Assembly (NCBI GenBank): GCA_018780265.1
Contig: JADMJV010000012.1
Span: forward strand, 201,353-262,858
Reading direction: 5' to 3'
Origin: a bacterium
GTDB lineage: Bacteria > Vulcanimicrobiota > Xenobia > Xenobiales > JADMJV01
Length of the DNA stretch: 61,506 bases
Under the pieces are notes generated by a model. That model did no database searches and was not told where the DNA came from. It saw only the letters and a program-made list of their open reading frames with translations. Shown piece by piece: positions 25,401 through 35,200 of the stretch; position 1 is the stretch's first letter; every line of letters begins with the position of its first letter. A program made the position numbers and the translations under genes.

Positions 25401-28400
25401 CCAGGGCGCGGTGCGGATGCCCCTCAAGAATTTGCGTAATCATGCGGGTACACGAATTGCCTGGACCCATCTCCACAAAATAGCGGGCTCCGTCCGCATA
25501 AGCCTGGCGAATGGTGGCCGTAAAATCCAACCCGTGCAAAGCCTGTTCCACGATACTGCGGGCTGCATTGTCCGAGCTCATCTCATAGGCCTGAGCGCGG
25601 TAGGCGCTGTAGTAGCGCACTCCCGGCGGGGGGACCAGGGTCACTTGATGCAGCTGAAAATACTCTTTCTCCACAAACTGCACGGCCCCGCTGTGCACGG
25701 TGGGCACGCCTTCCAGATAGAACGCCTGACAACCCAGCGAAGCGATCAGCCGCTCCAGATCGGGAGCATCTCCTCCCACCACACACTCGCGGTCGGTATT
25801 GATGATCAGCAGTTCCAATTTGCCCCGGAGCCGCTCCTTAACCTCTGCGGCCGAGCGGGTCAAAACGGCTACCTTCCACTCAAAGCGATCCTCTGGTCCC
25901 ACTCCCCAAAGGCGCCGGACGGCCAGGCAAGGTCCGCCAAGCTGGCGACGGAATAAGTCGCTATCCTGCATCCGGTCATGAATTTCTTGGCGCTGCGTCC
26001 AGGCCCGCAAAGACATCAGGGCGGCCGACTCGCCCAGCGAGTAACCGATGGCGAAAGACGGCTGCAAACCATAGCCACGCACGACGTCGCTGGCCACCAG
26101 TCCAAACATCACCTGACCAAAAATGGACCGATGCAGATCCTGGGCAATGGCCGCCCCCGACTGCTCTGGCCAGTGTGCCGGCCAATCCTGACGATACGGC
26201 GTGGTCCAGGGAGCGGCCAGGTAGGTGCGCAGTTGAGGCGACTCCTGGTCCAATCGCTCCATGACCTGAGGGTGCAGCAAGCCCAGCTCGCGACCCATGC
26301 CAGCGTAGTGATTGCCCGAGCCAGGATACACAAAGGCCACGCCCCCCGGGCCCAGCTTCTGGCGACTGAAATAGAGACCGCCCTGGCCTTGTCCCGGCCC
26401 CTTCATCAGGGCCTCCAGGTGGGCCAGGCTCTGGGCCAGCGAGGCCCGGTTCTCGGCCACCAGATAGGCAGCGGGCTTTTGTCCGCGATGACGATGAGCC
26501 CACTCCGCCGCCAACTCGTGCAGACTCAAATCCGATCCAGTCACAAACTCGTGCAATCCCGCAAACACGGGAAAGAGCCCGCCCACAGGCCGAGAGAGGG
26601 CCAGCAGCTGGGCCTGGGGATGCCCCTCCAAAACCACATGGACGGCGTTACCCTCGCTGGACAGGCAATGGACCGCAGCCTGACGGGGCCCGTCCACTCG
26701 GTCACGCACCCAGTTGGAGGCGGCCACCGGCACGTGCAGACGGCCGTTGTGCAAGTCGCCAGCCGGGCTGGCAAAATCAAGCATCGGCGGCAATCTTCGC
26801 GTGCTTAAGCAGGCGGCTGCCTTGACCAGACTTAACAGGCCCGAGCAGGCTCCGGTCAGACCGCTGTGCGAGGTAAGACTGCCCAAGGCACAGGGACTGC
26901 TGCCCGGACCATACCAGGCGTGCAACACGGCCAACTCTTGCTGGTCTTCCTCGGGCACGCCGCTGGCGCAGCCTTCTACATAGGTGATCTGGCCGGGCTC
27001 GCTTTGGGCCTCCTGATGGGCCCGAAAAATCGCCAATCCCTGGGCTTCGGCCGAGGCGGTGGGGCTGTCGACGGCACCGCCACTGGCCGTTCCGTAGCCG
27101 CGAATGACCGCATACACCTTGTCCTGTTCTCCACAGTCGGCCAGGCGCTTGAGCACCAAGGCCACCGCGCCCTCGCCCAGAGACGTGCCGGTGCTGTCCT
27201 TTTCAAAGGGTCGGGCCTGGCCCCGCCGACGCAACAGGTTGTCCTGACTGCGCGGGTCCCCCTGCAGATCGATGGCCGTGACCAGCGCCGTGTCCATTTC
27301 TTTCTGCTGCAAAGCGCGCACGGCCACTTCCAAAGCCTTGAGGCCGGAAGCCTCCTCGGCCGAGATAGCAAAGCTGGGTCCACCCAGATTGAGTTCGCGG
27401 GCCAAACGACTGGCCACAATGCTGCCCAGCGCCCCCAGCGTTCGTGTGGAGTCCAGCGGCTTAGAGGCCAGATCCCGCAATTGGGCCAACTCCTCGGGAT
27501 CAACTCCCCACTCTTTCAGGGCCTGGGGCAAGGCCCAGCGCAGATGAAAGTCGGTGGTATCCATGTCCAGACTGATGCCGATCAGGGCGCCGGCACGAGG
27601 GCGCCGTTCCTTGCGGTCCAGGCCGGCGTCGGCGGCTGCCTGGGCGGCCACGCGCAGCATCAGGGTCTGCTGAGGCAGCACCTCGGGCATCTCCTTGGGA
27701 GGAATTTTAAAGGCCCCAATCTGCATGGAATACTCGTCCAGCCAGGCCCCGGCCGGAGACGGCTCTCCATTCCAACGCCCGGGCGGAGCTTCTACAATCA
27801 GCGAACGCCCTTCAAACACACTGCTCAGCCAGGCTTCCAGGTCGTCGGCGCCGCCCACCTGAGCGGCCATACCCACAATGGCCACCGCCTCCGGGTTGGG
27901 CGCAACCACCGGAAAAGAGCGTCTTTGCGGGTGATATTCCTCCACCAATACGTGAGCATTGACCCCACCAAAGCCAAAAGCGCTGACGGCGGCGCGGCGA
28001 TGCTCGGCCTTCCAGGGTTGAGCCTGTTGTTGCACCCGAAAGGGGCTGCCCGGCAGTTGCAGGATCGGATTGGGATTTTGATAGTTCAGGGAGGGGGGCA
28101 GCGTCTGATTTTGCATACCCAGCAAGACTTTGATCATGCCTGCCCCACCTGCACCGGTGAGCAAATGGCCGATGGTGGACTTAACGCTGCCGATAGCGCA
28201 CTGCTCGGCTTTCCAGGTCTGATCCTGCCACAGTGCAATCAGGCTCTTCACCTCGATCTTGTCGCCCATGGGAGTGCCGGTGCCGTGGCATTCGATCAAC
28301 TGCACCTGATCGGGCCGCCAACCGGCCTCCTGATAGGCCGCATGCATGGCCCGCAACTGGCCTTCGGTGTCGGGCGCCAGCAGGCTGCCTCCAATGTCAT

Positions 28401-29253
28401 TGGACAGACCAATCCCGCAAATCAGACCATAAATGTGATCGCCCTGACGCTCCGCGTCGCTGAGCCGCTTGAGCAGCACCACACCGGCCCCCTCGCCCAC
28501 CACCAGCCCATCGCCCGCTGCATCAAAGGGCGAGCAACGACCGCTGGGCGATAGAGCGCTCAGGGCTGTAAAACCCATCTGCGTATAGAGGCTGTCGGGA
28601 CGAGAAACCCCACCGGCCAGCATGGCGTCGGCACGACCGGAGCGGAGTTCGTCGCAGGCCAGCTTCATGGAGTACAGGCTGGAAGCGCAGGCGGCGTCCA
28701 GAGTGTAGCTGCCTCCGCCCAATCCCAGGGCCCTGGCCACCAGACCGGCGGGCAGGCCGGTCACCTGGCGATTCCACGGACTGGTGGTCCGGCGGGTGAA
28801 CTGGCCCGACGCCCCGACCCGGGCCGCCAGTCGCTCTTGATAACGATTCCAGGTCAGTGCCGAAGAACCATCGGTGGGCAAGGCGATGGCCGCCAATATC
28901 ACGCCGATACGGTTGGCGTCGAGGGCCTCCGTCTTGCCATCCAGGAGAGCCTGGCGAGAGGCTTGCAGGGCTACCTTGTAGAGCGGATCGAGAGGTTGAA
29001 GCCAGGCCGGGTCAAGGCACAGGCCGCTGGGGTCAAGCTCAAAAGGATCCAGAAAAAAGCCGCGCTTGGAAACCACGTGGTCGGCGCTGCCGTGCTGGTC
29101 GTAGGCCAGATCGGCAGGCAAAACCCAACGACCAGGGGGAGCCTCACGACTCAGGTCGACTTTCTGGATCAGGTTGGACCAGAACTGATCTAAGGACAAT
29201 GCGCCCGGGAGCATCGCGCCCAGACCCACTACCGCAATGGGTTCGCGCTGCAT
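22462..29253 (-). CDS. pfaC: PfaC/Pfa3-like synthase: KS-CLF-AT-DH-DH
   Basis: A 2263-residue multidomain protein, third gene of the operon. KS (1-440) has C189 in DAACASSLY, ECHGTGT and the late GAGGAGM block. A second KS-like domain (about 450-880) has SAEEASG where the Cys motif should be, so it is a chain length factor. An AT follows (about 960-1280) with PGSGNHYAGMG and GYSLGES. After an Ala/Pro linker, four hotdog units (from about 1460, 1690, 1900 and 2100) form two FabA-like DH didomains; CHFVDDMVMPGT and AHFYMDPVWPGS carry the catalytic His. The AT fused here, not in a separate PfaB, is as in myxobacterial Pfa3; their terminal AGPAT domain is missing. The ATG directly follows the stop of pfaA. 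It should set chain length and cis double bonds. Confidence 0.88.
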   Translation of the reverse strand: MQREPIAVVGLGAMLPGALSLDQFWSNLIQKVDLSREAPPGRWVLPADLAYDQHGSADHVVSKRGFFLDPFELDPSGLCLDPAWLQPLDPLYKVALQASRQALLDGKTEALDANRIGVILAAIALPTDGSSALTWNRYQERLAARVGASGQFTRRTTSPWNRQVTGLPAGLVARALGLGGGSYTLDAACASSLYSMKLACDELRSGRADAMLAGGVSRPDSLYTQMGFTALSALSPSGRCSPFDAAGDGLVVGEGAGVVLLKRLSDAERQGDHIYGLICGIGLSNDIGGSLLAPDTEGQLRAMHAAYQEAGWRPDQVQLIECHGTGTPMGDKIEVKSLIALWQDQTWKAEQCAIGSVKSTIGHLLTGAGGAGMIKVLLGMQNQTLPPSLNYQNPNPILQLPGSPFRVQQQAQPWKAEHRRAAVSAFGFGGVNAHVLVEEYHPQRRSFPVVAPNPEAVAIVGMAAQVGGADDLEAWLSSVFEGRSLIVEAPPGRWNGEPSPAGAWLDEYSMQIGAFKIPPKEMPEVLPQQTLMLRVAAQAAADAGLDRKERRPRAGALIGISLDMDTTDFHLRWALPQALKEWGVDPEELAQLRDLASKPLDSTRTLGALGSIVASRLARELNLGGPSFAISAEEASGLKALEVAVRALQQKEMDTALVTAIDLQGDPRSQDNLLRRRGQARPFEKDSTGTSLGEGAVALVLKRLADCGEQDKVYAVIRGYGTASGGAVDSPTASAEAQGLAIFRAHQEAQSEPGQITYVEGCASGVPEEDQQELAVLHAWYGPGSSPCALGSLTSHSGLTGACSGLLSLVKAAACLSTRRLPPMLDFASPAGDLHNGRLHVPVAASNWVRDRVDGPRQAAVHCLSSEGNAVHVVLEGHPQAQLLALSRPVGGLFPVFAGLHEFVTGSDLSLHELAAEWAHRHRGQKPAAYLVAENRASLAQSLAHLEALMKGPGQGQGGLYFSRQKLGPGGVAFVYPGSGNHYAGMGRELGLLHPQVMERLDQESPQLRTYLAAPWTTPYRQDWPAHWPEQSGAAIAQDLHRSIFGQVMFGLVASDVVRGYGLQPSFAIGYSLGESAALMSLRAWTQRQEIHDRMQDSDLFRRQLGGPCLAVRRLWGVGPEDRFEWKVAVLTRSAAEVKERLRGKLELLIINTDRECVVGGDAPDLERLIASLGCQAFYLEGVPTVHSGAVQFVEKEYFQLHQVTLVPPPGVRYYSAYRAQAYEMSSDNAARSIVEQALHGLDFTATIRQAYADGARYFVEMGPGNSCTRMITQILEGHPHRALALNSPQRGEWAGLLHLWAGLLAEGCAGVDLMALYPEPAAPPRPTVNELHLRLGALLPQVSQLPAPLPTRDAPAPVRATAEVEEFDEYALEFELDLDWEPSMEKQRVKLPALQSQILASAQASSRAHEKFLELHQQAIAQLSQGVALLQDWSQGTSTAPVAAPRAYYPFCDHNLQPIVPVKKPCVLDYDQCMEFAVGSIAKVLGDEFAAVDSYPTRVRLPDDPLMLVHRVTEIVGEARSMSGGKVVTEHDVVPGAWYLDNGRMPVCVTVEAGQADLFLSGYLGIDLQTKGNRVYRLLDAAVSFHRQLPTVGETIRYDIRIDRFVRQGETWLFFFEFDGTINGQPMITMRNGCAGFFEYCEISASKGIILTEEEEKQRPGKVVGYRPLVDFSRVESYTDQQVTALRRGDLAGCFGPAFANLGLVHPPHLPSGRMKLYDRVLEVNPKGGRFGLGRVVAEADVHPDDWFLTCHFVDDMVMPGTLMYECCAHTLRFLLWRMGWVGEADQVTYEPKLGIPAALRCRGPVDVRTKKVTYEVDIKEIGYGPEPYVLADALMVADGKCIVRFVDMSLRLIGLDQSQLERRWSGQTQALPVMAAIEPEPVKALYDRESIMQFAYGKPSLAFGDRYKVFDEKRRIARLPRPPYAFMDRVVEVNQEPWVLQAGDWIEAHYFIPPGEWYFQANRQPTMAFAILLEIALQPCGWLAAYAGSALRSEEDLKFRNLGGTATLHRELDDQAGMLRIRVRMSKVSEAGGMIIENFDMQVLQGDTMVYEGTTYFGFFSKQALDNQVGIREAKRYQPSPAEKQRGRRVTLPRLHPLTPEDTQVQPGTSACMPAGALQMMDEADLYIPDGGPNDLGYIHGIKQVDPEEWFFQAHFYMDPVWPGSLGLEAFLQLLKVLMLDRFPQLADTHRFECIATGRPHTWGYRGQVVPSNRHVEVEAWVSRVEEGDEPVVTADGFLVVDGKPIYEMTDFALRLVRTTR

Positions 29254-32200
29254 TTATCGAGGGCTTCCAGCCGGCTCCTTGGTGAAAGCTTTCTTGAGGC
29301 CGGCGTCGGCCGTCCATTCTACGTTGCTCAGGCGCGCCACCAGGTGTCCCTGGCCATCGACAAAGTCCACCGAAGCCACGATCTTGCTGGGAGAGGACTT
29401 CTCCACCCAGAGACGCGCCTCCACGCCCCCCTTGGGGAACTTGCGTTGGAACTGCTGGTACCCGCCCACCACCATGGGCAGCGAGGGTTTGCCCAGAGCT
29501 TCAATGCCCCAGAGAATGCCCAACTGCAGGGCTGCATCTACGGCCAGCGGGTCGGCCAGCCAGTCTGACCGAACCGGCTGCTTGATCCACTCGCTGACCT
29601 TGGCCAGGGTGCCCACTTGAGCCACCAAACCATGCGAGGACCAACCCTGAACGGCCTTGACGGCCTGGAAGTGCGGTCCGTGGAAGAGATGCTCCTGATA
29701 GATATCTGGATTGCTGTGCGGATAGGTCTGTTGAGCCAGTCCGTTGACATTGGCCAGCGAGGGAGCCTCGGGCAGATCGGTGCCCAATTCCACGGTGGCC
29801 TTGGTGTAGACCTGACCGGTCTGGGCATGTTGCAATTCGAGGTGGTCATCGACCTGCACTACCTGCAAGGGCACATCGCCATTCTCCACGGCAATGGGTC
29901 GCAAAATCTGCATTTTGCTCAAGCCTCGAAAACGGCTGCCTACCTGCTGCTGGGTGGCGGCCTGGGCAAACCACTCCATCTGAAGGGCCACCGGCACCAC
30001 CGGCCTCCCGCCCACCTGATGGGAACTCAGGCACGGGAATTCTTCGACCGAAGCCACCACTTGAAAGAGCCCTGGAACGGGCTGGGAACCCCCGGGCGGG
30101 GCCGGAAAGCCATCCCCGTAAAGGATCTCTACGGCGCCGCCAGTGGCCGCTGACAGTTCTTTGACCATCGCCTCGGCCCCCGCATCCAGGTCGATCAGGC
30201 CCACGCCCAAACGCTGGAACTCTTTCTTGAGCCCTTCCGTCACCATTCCGCCACCCCACGGTCCCCAATTGAGGCTGACCACGCGGCACTCAGGACGACG
30301 TTTGGCTTCTAACTGGGCCGTCTTGTTCAACAGGTCGTTGGCCATGCAGTAGTCCACCTGACCAGGACGGCCAAAGCGAGCCGTCACCGAGGAGAACAGC
30401 ACGATGGCCTTGAGCGGTTGATTTTGCAGGGGTCCCAGCAACAATTTGAGTCCGGTCACCTTGGTGGAGAAGACCGAATCAAACATCTCATCGGTTTTCT
30501 CTTCGATCCGCTTGTCGGCCAAAACACCGGCACCGTGAACAATGCCCTGGACCTTGCCCAGAGTGGCCTGCACCTCGTTGAGCAGCTTGTCCACAGCCTT
30601 CTCGCTGCGCACATCCACCGACCGATACTCGACTCGAGATCCGGCCGCCTCGATGGCCGCCAGAGTCGAGCGCACCTCGCGGTGGGCCTGCAGTTCCTTG
30701 AAGCGATTCTCGATGTCCTTGGGAGACGCCTTACCGCCAAACTCTTGCTCCAAAATGGCCTTCTTCAGAGCTCCATCCTGAGCGATCCCCTGGGCCCACT
30801 CGGGCTCGGCCGCGGCCAATTTGGACCGTCCCAGCAACACCAGGGTCGGCTGACACGACCTGGCCAGAGCGATAGCTGTGGCTGCTGTCACGCCGCGGGC
30901 TCCGCCGGTAACCAGAACCACATCGCCCTTGGCGAAAATCGGGGCGACGGTGACCACTTCCTCGAGGGGCGTCTCCAGGCCAAACCGTTGATTGGCCGTC
31001 AACCCCAACTCAAGCGGACCCGGGGTCGAGATCTCCTGAACCAGCTTTTGAGCGGCGGCTTTGTCGTCGCGCCAGGCGCTATCCACATCAAAGGCCCTGC
31101 AGGTAACTTCCGGCCATTCATGGGCTGCCGTTTTGGGAAGTCCCGTCAATCCGCCGCTCTCGGGAGCAGCAAAGTTGCCCGTCAAGCCAAAGCGACCATC
31201 CAGTCGGGCCACGCTGACCAGCAATCCCTTCTGCTGGCGCAAGGCGGGAGCGGCCTGGCGCACGGCCTGGAAGCTGTCCCGCAAGGGACCTTCCACCAAA
31301 AAGAGCCCGGCCAAGTCGGGGCCAAACTCCTTGACCACCTGCATGCCCCGGCTGCTCAACTCGGCGGCCAGCGCCTTGGAGAGACCGCCCGAAGCGGGGA
31401 AGATCTTCACCTTGGCCCCTTTGGGCAAGGGAAACTGATTGCCATTGCTCAAAGGCGGCAGGGCGGTGGCGATCAATACGCGCCGCTCCAGCCGACTGAT
31501 TGGCGCAGCCGACGGAGTCGTGGCCGCCGCAACCTGGTCCTGAGTGGGCGCCCCGGCCACTCCCAGAGCCTCGATGATCTGGCGCAGGGTGCGCAAACTG
31601 CCCACCCGGTCGGCCGACAATCCGCTGGCCTCAGGGATGGCCGCCAAAATCTCCACCCGCTTGATGGAGTCCACACCCAGATCGGATTCCAGATCCATAT
31701 CCAGGTTCAGCATCTCCAGCGGGTAGCCGGTTTTCTCGGCCACCACCGCCAGCAACTGATGGGACGAGCCAGCGGCTACAGGCGTTGCCACCGGTGCCGC
31801 TTCACCGACCCCCAGAGCTTCGATGATCTGGCGCAAGGTGCGCAGACTGCCCACCTGATCGGCCGGCAAAGCGCTGGCTTCGGGCAGGGCCGCCAGAATC
31901 TCAACACGTTTGATAGAGTCTACGCCCAGGTCTGCCTCGAGATCCATGTCCAAATTGAGCATTTCCAGAGGATAGCCGGTCTTCTCGGCCACCACTGCCA
32001 GCAACTTGGCCGACGAGGCCGGGGCAGCCGCCGGCGCGGAGGCGACGGCAGGCACCGCGGCTGTGGTCGCCCCCCCAAAAGCTTCCACGATCTGACCCAG
32101 GGTGCGCAACGAACCCATCTGATCCGAGGCCATCTTGGGCAGACCTGGCACTTTCTCTTCGATAGCGGCTAAAATCTCCACCCGCTTGATACTGTCAATG

Positions 32201-35200
32201 CCCAGATCAGCTTCCAGATCCATGTCCAGATTGAGCATCTCCATCGGGTAGCCCGTCTTCTCGGCTACCACCTCGAGCAACGCTCCCGAAACCGGCGCGG
32301 CCGTCCCTGGCGCTTTGGCCACACTGCCAAAGGCCTCCACAATCTGACCCAAGGTGCGCAACGAACCCATCTGGTCTGAGGCAACCTTGGGCAGACCCGG
32401 CACCTTCTCTTCGATGGCGGCCAGAATCTCGACACGCTTGATGCTGTCGATGCCCAGATCGGCTTCCAGATCCATCTCCAGATTGAGCATCTCTACGGGA
32501 TAGCCGGTCTTCTCGGCCACCACTTCCAGCAACGCTCCCGAAACCGAGGCAGTCGCCTTGGGAGGAGCGCTCACGGGCGCCGCCTGGGGAACACTGCCAA
32601 AGGCTTCTACGATCTGACCCAGAGTGCGCAACGAACCCATCTGATCCGAGGCGACTTTGGGCAAACCCGGCACCTTTTCTTCGATGGCGGCCAGAATCTC
32701 GACACGCTTGATGCTGTCTATGCCCAGATCGGCTTCCAGATCCATGTCCAGATTAAGCATCTCCACCGGATAGCCCGTCTTCTCGGCCACCACTTCCAGC
32801 AAGGCGCCCGAAACCGGAGCGGCCGCCTGTGGGGCAGCGCTCACAGGCCGGGCCACCGCGGTGCTGACACCTAAGGCGTTGACCACTTCCTGCAAAGTGC
32901 GTAGCGAGCCCATCTGGTCCGAAGGCACCGCCGCCAGTTGAGGCAACTTCTCCTGAACGGCGGCCAGGATTTCGACGCGCTTAATGCTGTCAATACCCAG
33001 ATCGGCCTCCAGGTCCATGCTCAAATTGAGCATCTCGACCGGGTAGCCGGTTTTCTCGGCCACTACAGCCAGCACCGCCTGCGCCACTGGGGCCTGAGCC
33101 GGGGCCTGGTGCACCACCACCGGCTTGGCGGCAACGGGAGCGGGAAGTGGCGTAACCGGAGCGACCGGGGTGGGCGCCAGGCTCACTTTGGGCGCTACTA
33201 CCGTAACCGGCGTAGCTGCAACCGGTGCCGCGGGCACCGCCACAGGCCGGGGGGCCGGGGCCGAACCACTGGCCAGCCGGGACATCAACTGCTGCTGGTT
33301 TTCGACCAACGTTTGGAAGGTCTTCATGGTAGCTTCCTGACCTTCCAGAAAGCGCTGGTGGGCCTGGGCCGCCTGCTGCTGAAGAGACTGAATGGCCAGC
33401 ATGCTGGACTGCACCTGATGGATGGCTTCTTGGGCCGCAGCCGGAGCCTGCTGAATCACCACCACCGGAGCCGCAGCCGGGACCGGAGCAGGGGCAGGGG
33501 CCGCCACAACGGGGACCGCCTTGGGCTGGGGCGGAGGCAATACATCCACGCTGCCGGCCGCCCGCGGCGGAGCCGACTTCTTGCTTTGCGGGGAGCGATA
33601 GTTGGCACCGCTCAACTCCACCGTCATCTTGCGCTTGCGTGGCTCAGCGGGGGCGCTTTCCCACTGCTCAAACCGCACCGGCAAACCCAGCGCGGCCAGC
33701 TGAGCCAGCCCTTCGGCCAGATCAAGCAGGGCCTGGCGACCGGTCGAGGCGTCCAGAGCCACCGCCTTGAACTCCTTGCCCTTGAGGACGCCGCCCACCA
33801 ACTTGGTGAGCACGTTCTTGGGGCCGACCTCTACAAAGGTGCGGGCTCCCCGCTCGTACAGCTCCTCCACCTGGGCCACCCAATTGACCTGAGAGACCAG
33901 CTGACTGGCCAGCAAATCTCGGGCCTTTTTGGCCTCGTTGGGATAATCCTGAGCCGTCTTGTTGGCCAGCACGGGCACCGAGGGCTTGCCAAACTTCACG
34001 TCGTCCAACCCCTTGCGGAAAGGGCCTTCGGCGCTGGCCACCAGGGGACTGTGAAAGGCGGCACCCACCTGCAGGGGAATGGCTCGCATGCCTTTCTCCT
34101 TCAGTTTGGCCGCAGCCGCCTGAATGGCTTCCTTGGTGCCCGACAGCACGCACTGGGTGGGACTATTGCGATTGGCAATGACCACGTCAGGACCCAGTTC
34201 AGGTAAAATCGCTTCCACTTTCTCGAGCGGCGCGGTTACCGCGGCCATGGCGCCCCGACCCCCATCGCCTTTGGCCATCAACTCGCCGCGCAAGAGCGAC
34301 AACTTGCACAAAGCGTCGGCGTCGTAAACGCCAGCGGCGTAAAGGGCGCACAACTCGCCGTAACTGTGACCGCAAGTGAAATCCGCTTGCACCCCAAAAC
34401 GCTGCGAAACCACCTCGTAGATCCCTCGGTTCAAGGCGCCCAGAGCAGGCTGCGCGGCATCGGTGGCCGTCAGGGCCAGGTCGTACTGCTTGCGAACTTC
34501 CTCGGAGAAGGTGGGTGGCGGGTACATTTTACGACCCAGACCCTCGCCAAAGCGGTCACTGCGCTCAACGGAATCAAGCACTTCGGGAAAAACGCAGGCC
34601 CACTCTCGACCCATATTGACATACTGGCTGCCCTGGCCGGGAAACATGAAGACCACTTTGCCAGGCTGGGCATTGGGAGCGTAAAAAATCTCGGGACCTT
34701 CGCTGGCCTTCCCCAAACTGACCACCTCGGCGGCTTGACGCAACAGGTCGGCCAACGACTTCTCGGTGTCCCACACAATCACGCAGCGAGAGGCCGCCTT
34801 GCTATCGAAGCTGGAGCTTTTGGCGTGAGCGGCTCGGGCCTGCTCAATGGGTTCGCTGGAGAGAGACGCGGCCGCATTGCGCAGGCGCTGCACCAGGGTG
34901 GCTGGAGTGGCCGCCGATTCGGCCCAAATCCGCACACCTCCATCCCAGGCGGGCTCAGGGCGCTGGGCCGAGGCCTCTTCCAGAACCATATGAAAATTGC
35001 TACCGCCAAAACCAAACGAACTGAGGGCGGCGCGCCGGGGTATACCCGCCTCGCTCAACCAGGGGCGAGCCTCGTTGTTGAGATAAAAGGGGCTGTCCTC
35101 GATGTTGATTTTCGGATTGGGCTTCTCTACACCCAGAGTGGGCGGGTACACCTTATAATAAAGGGCCAGAGCGGCCTTGATCAAGCTGGCCGAACCTGCC

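Noticed and set aside
26866..28554. Plus-strand open frame of 562 codons opposite pfaC
   Set aside because: Same reason: it mirrors the KS/CLF coding sequence, and has neither a ribosome site nor a motif.
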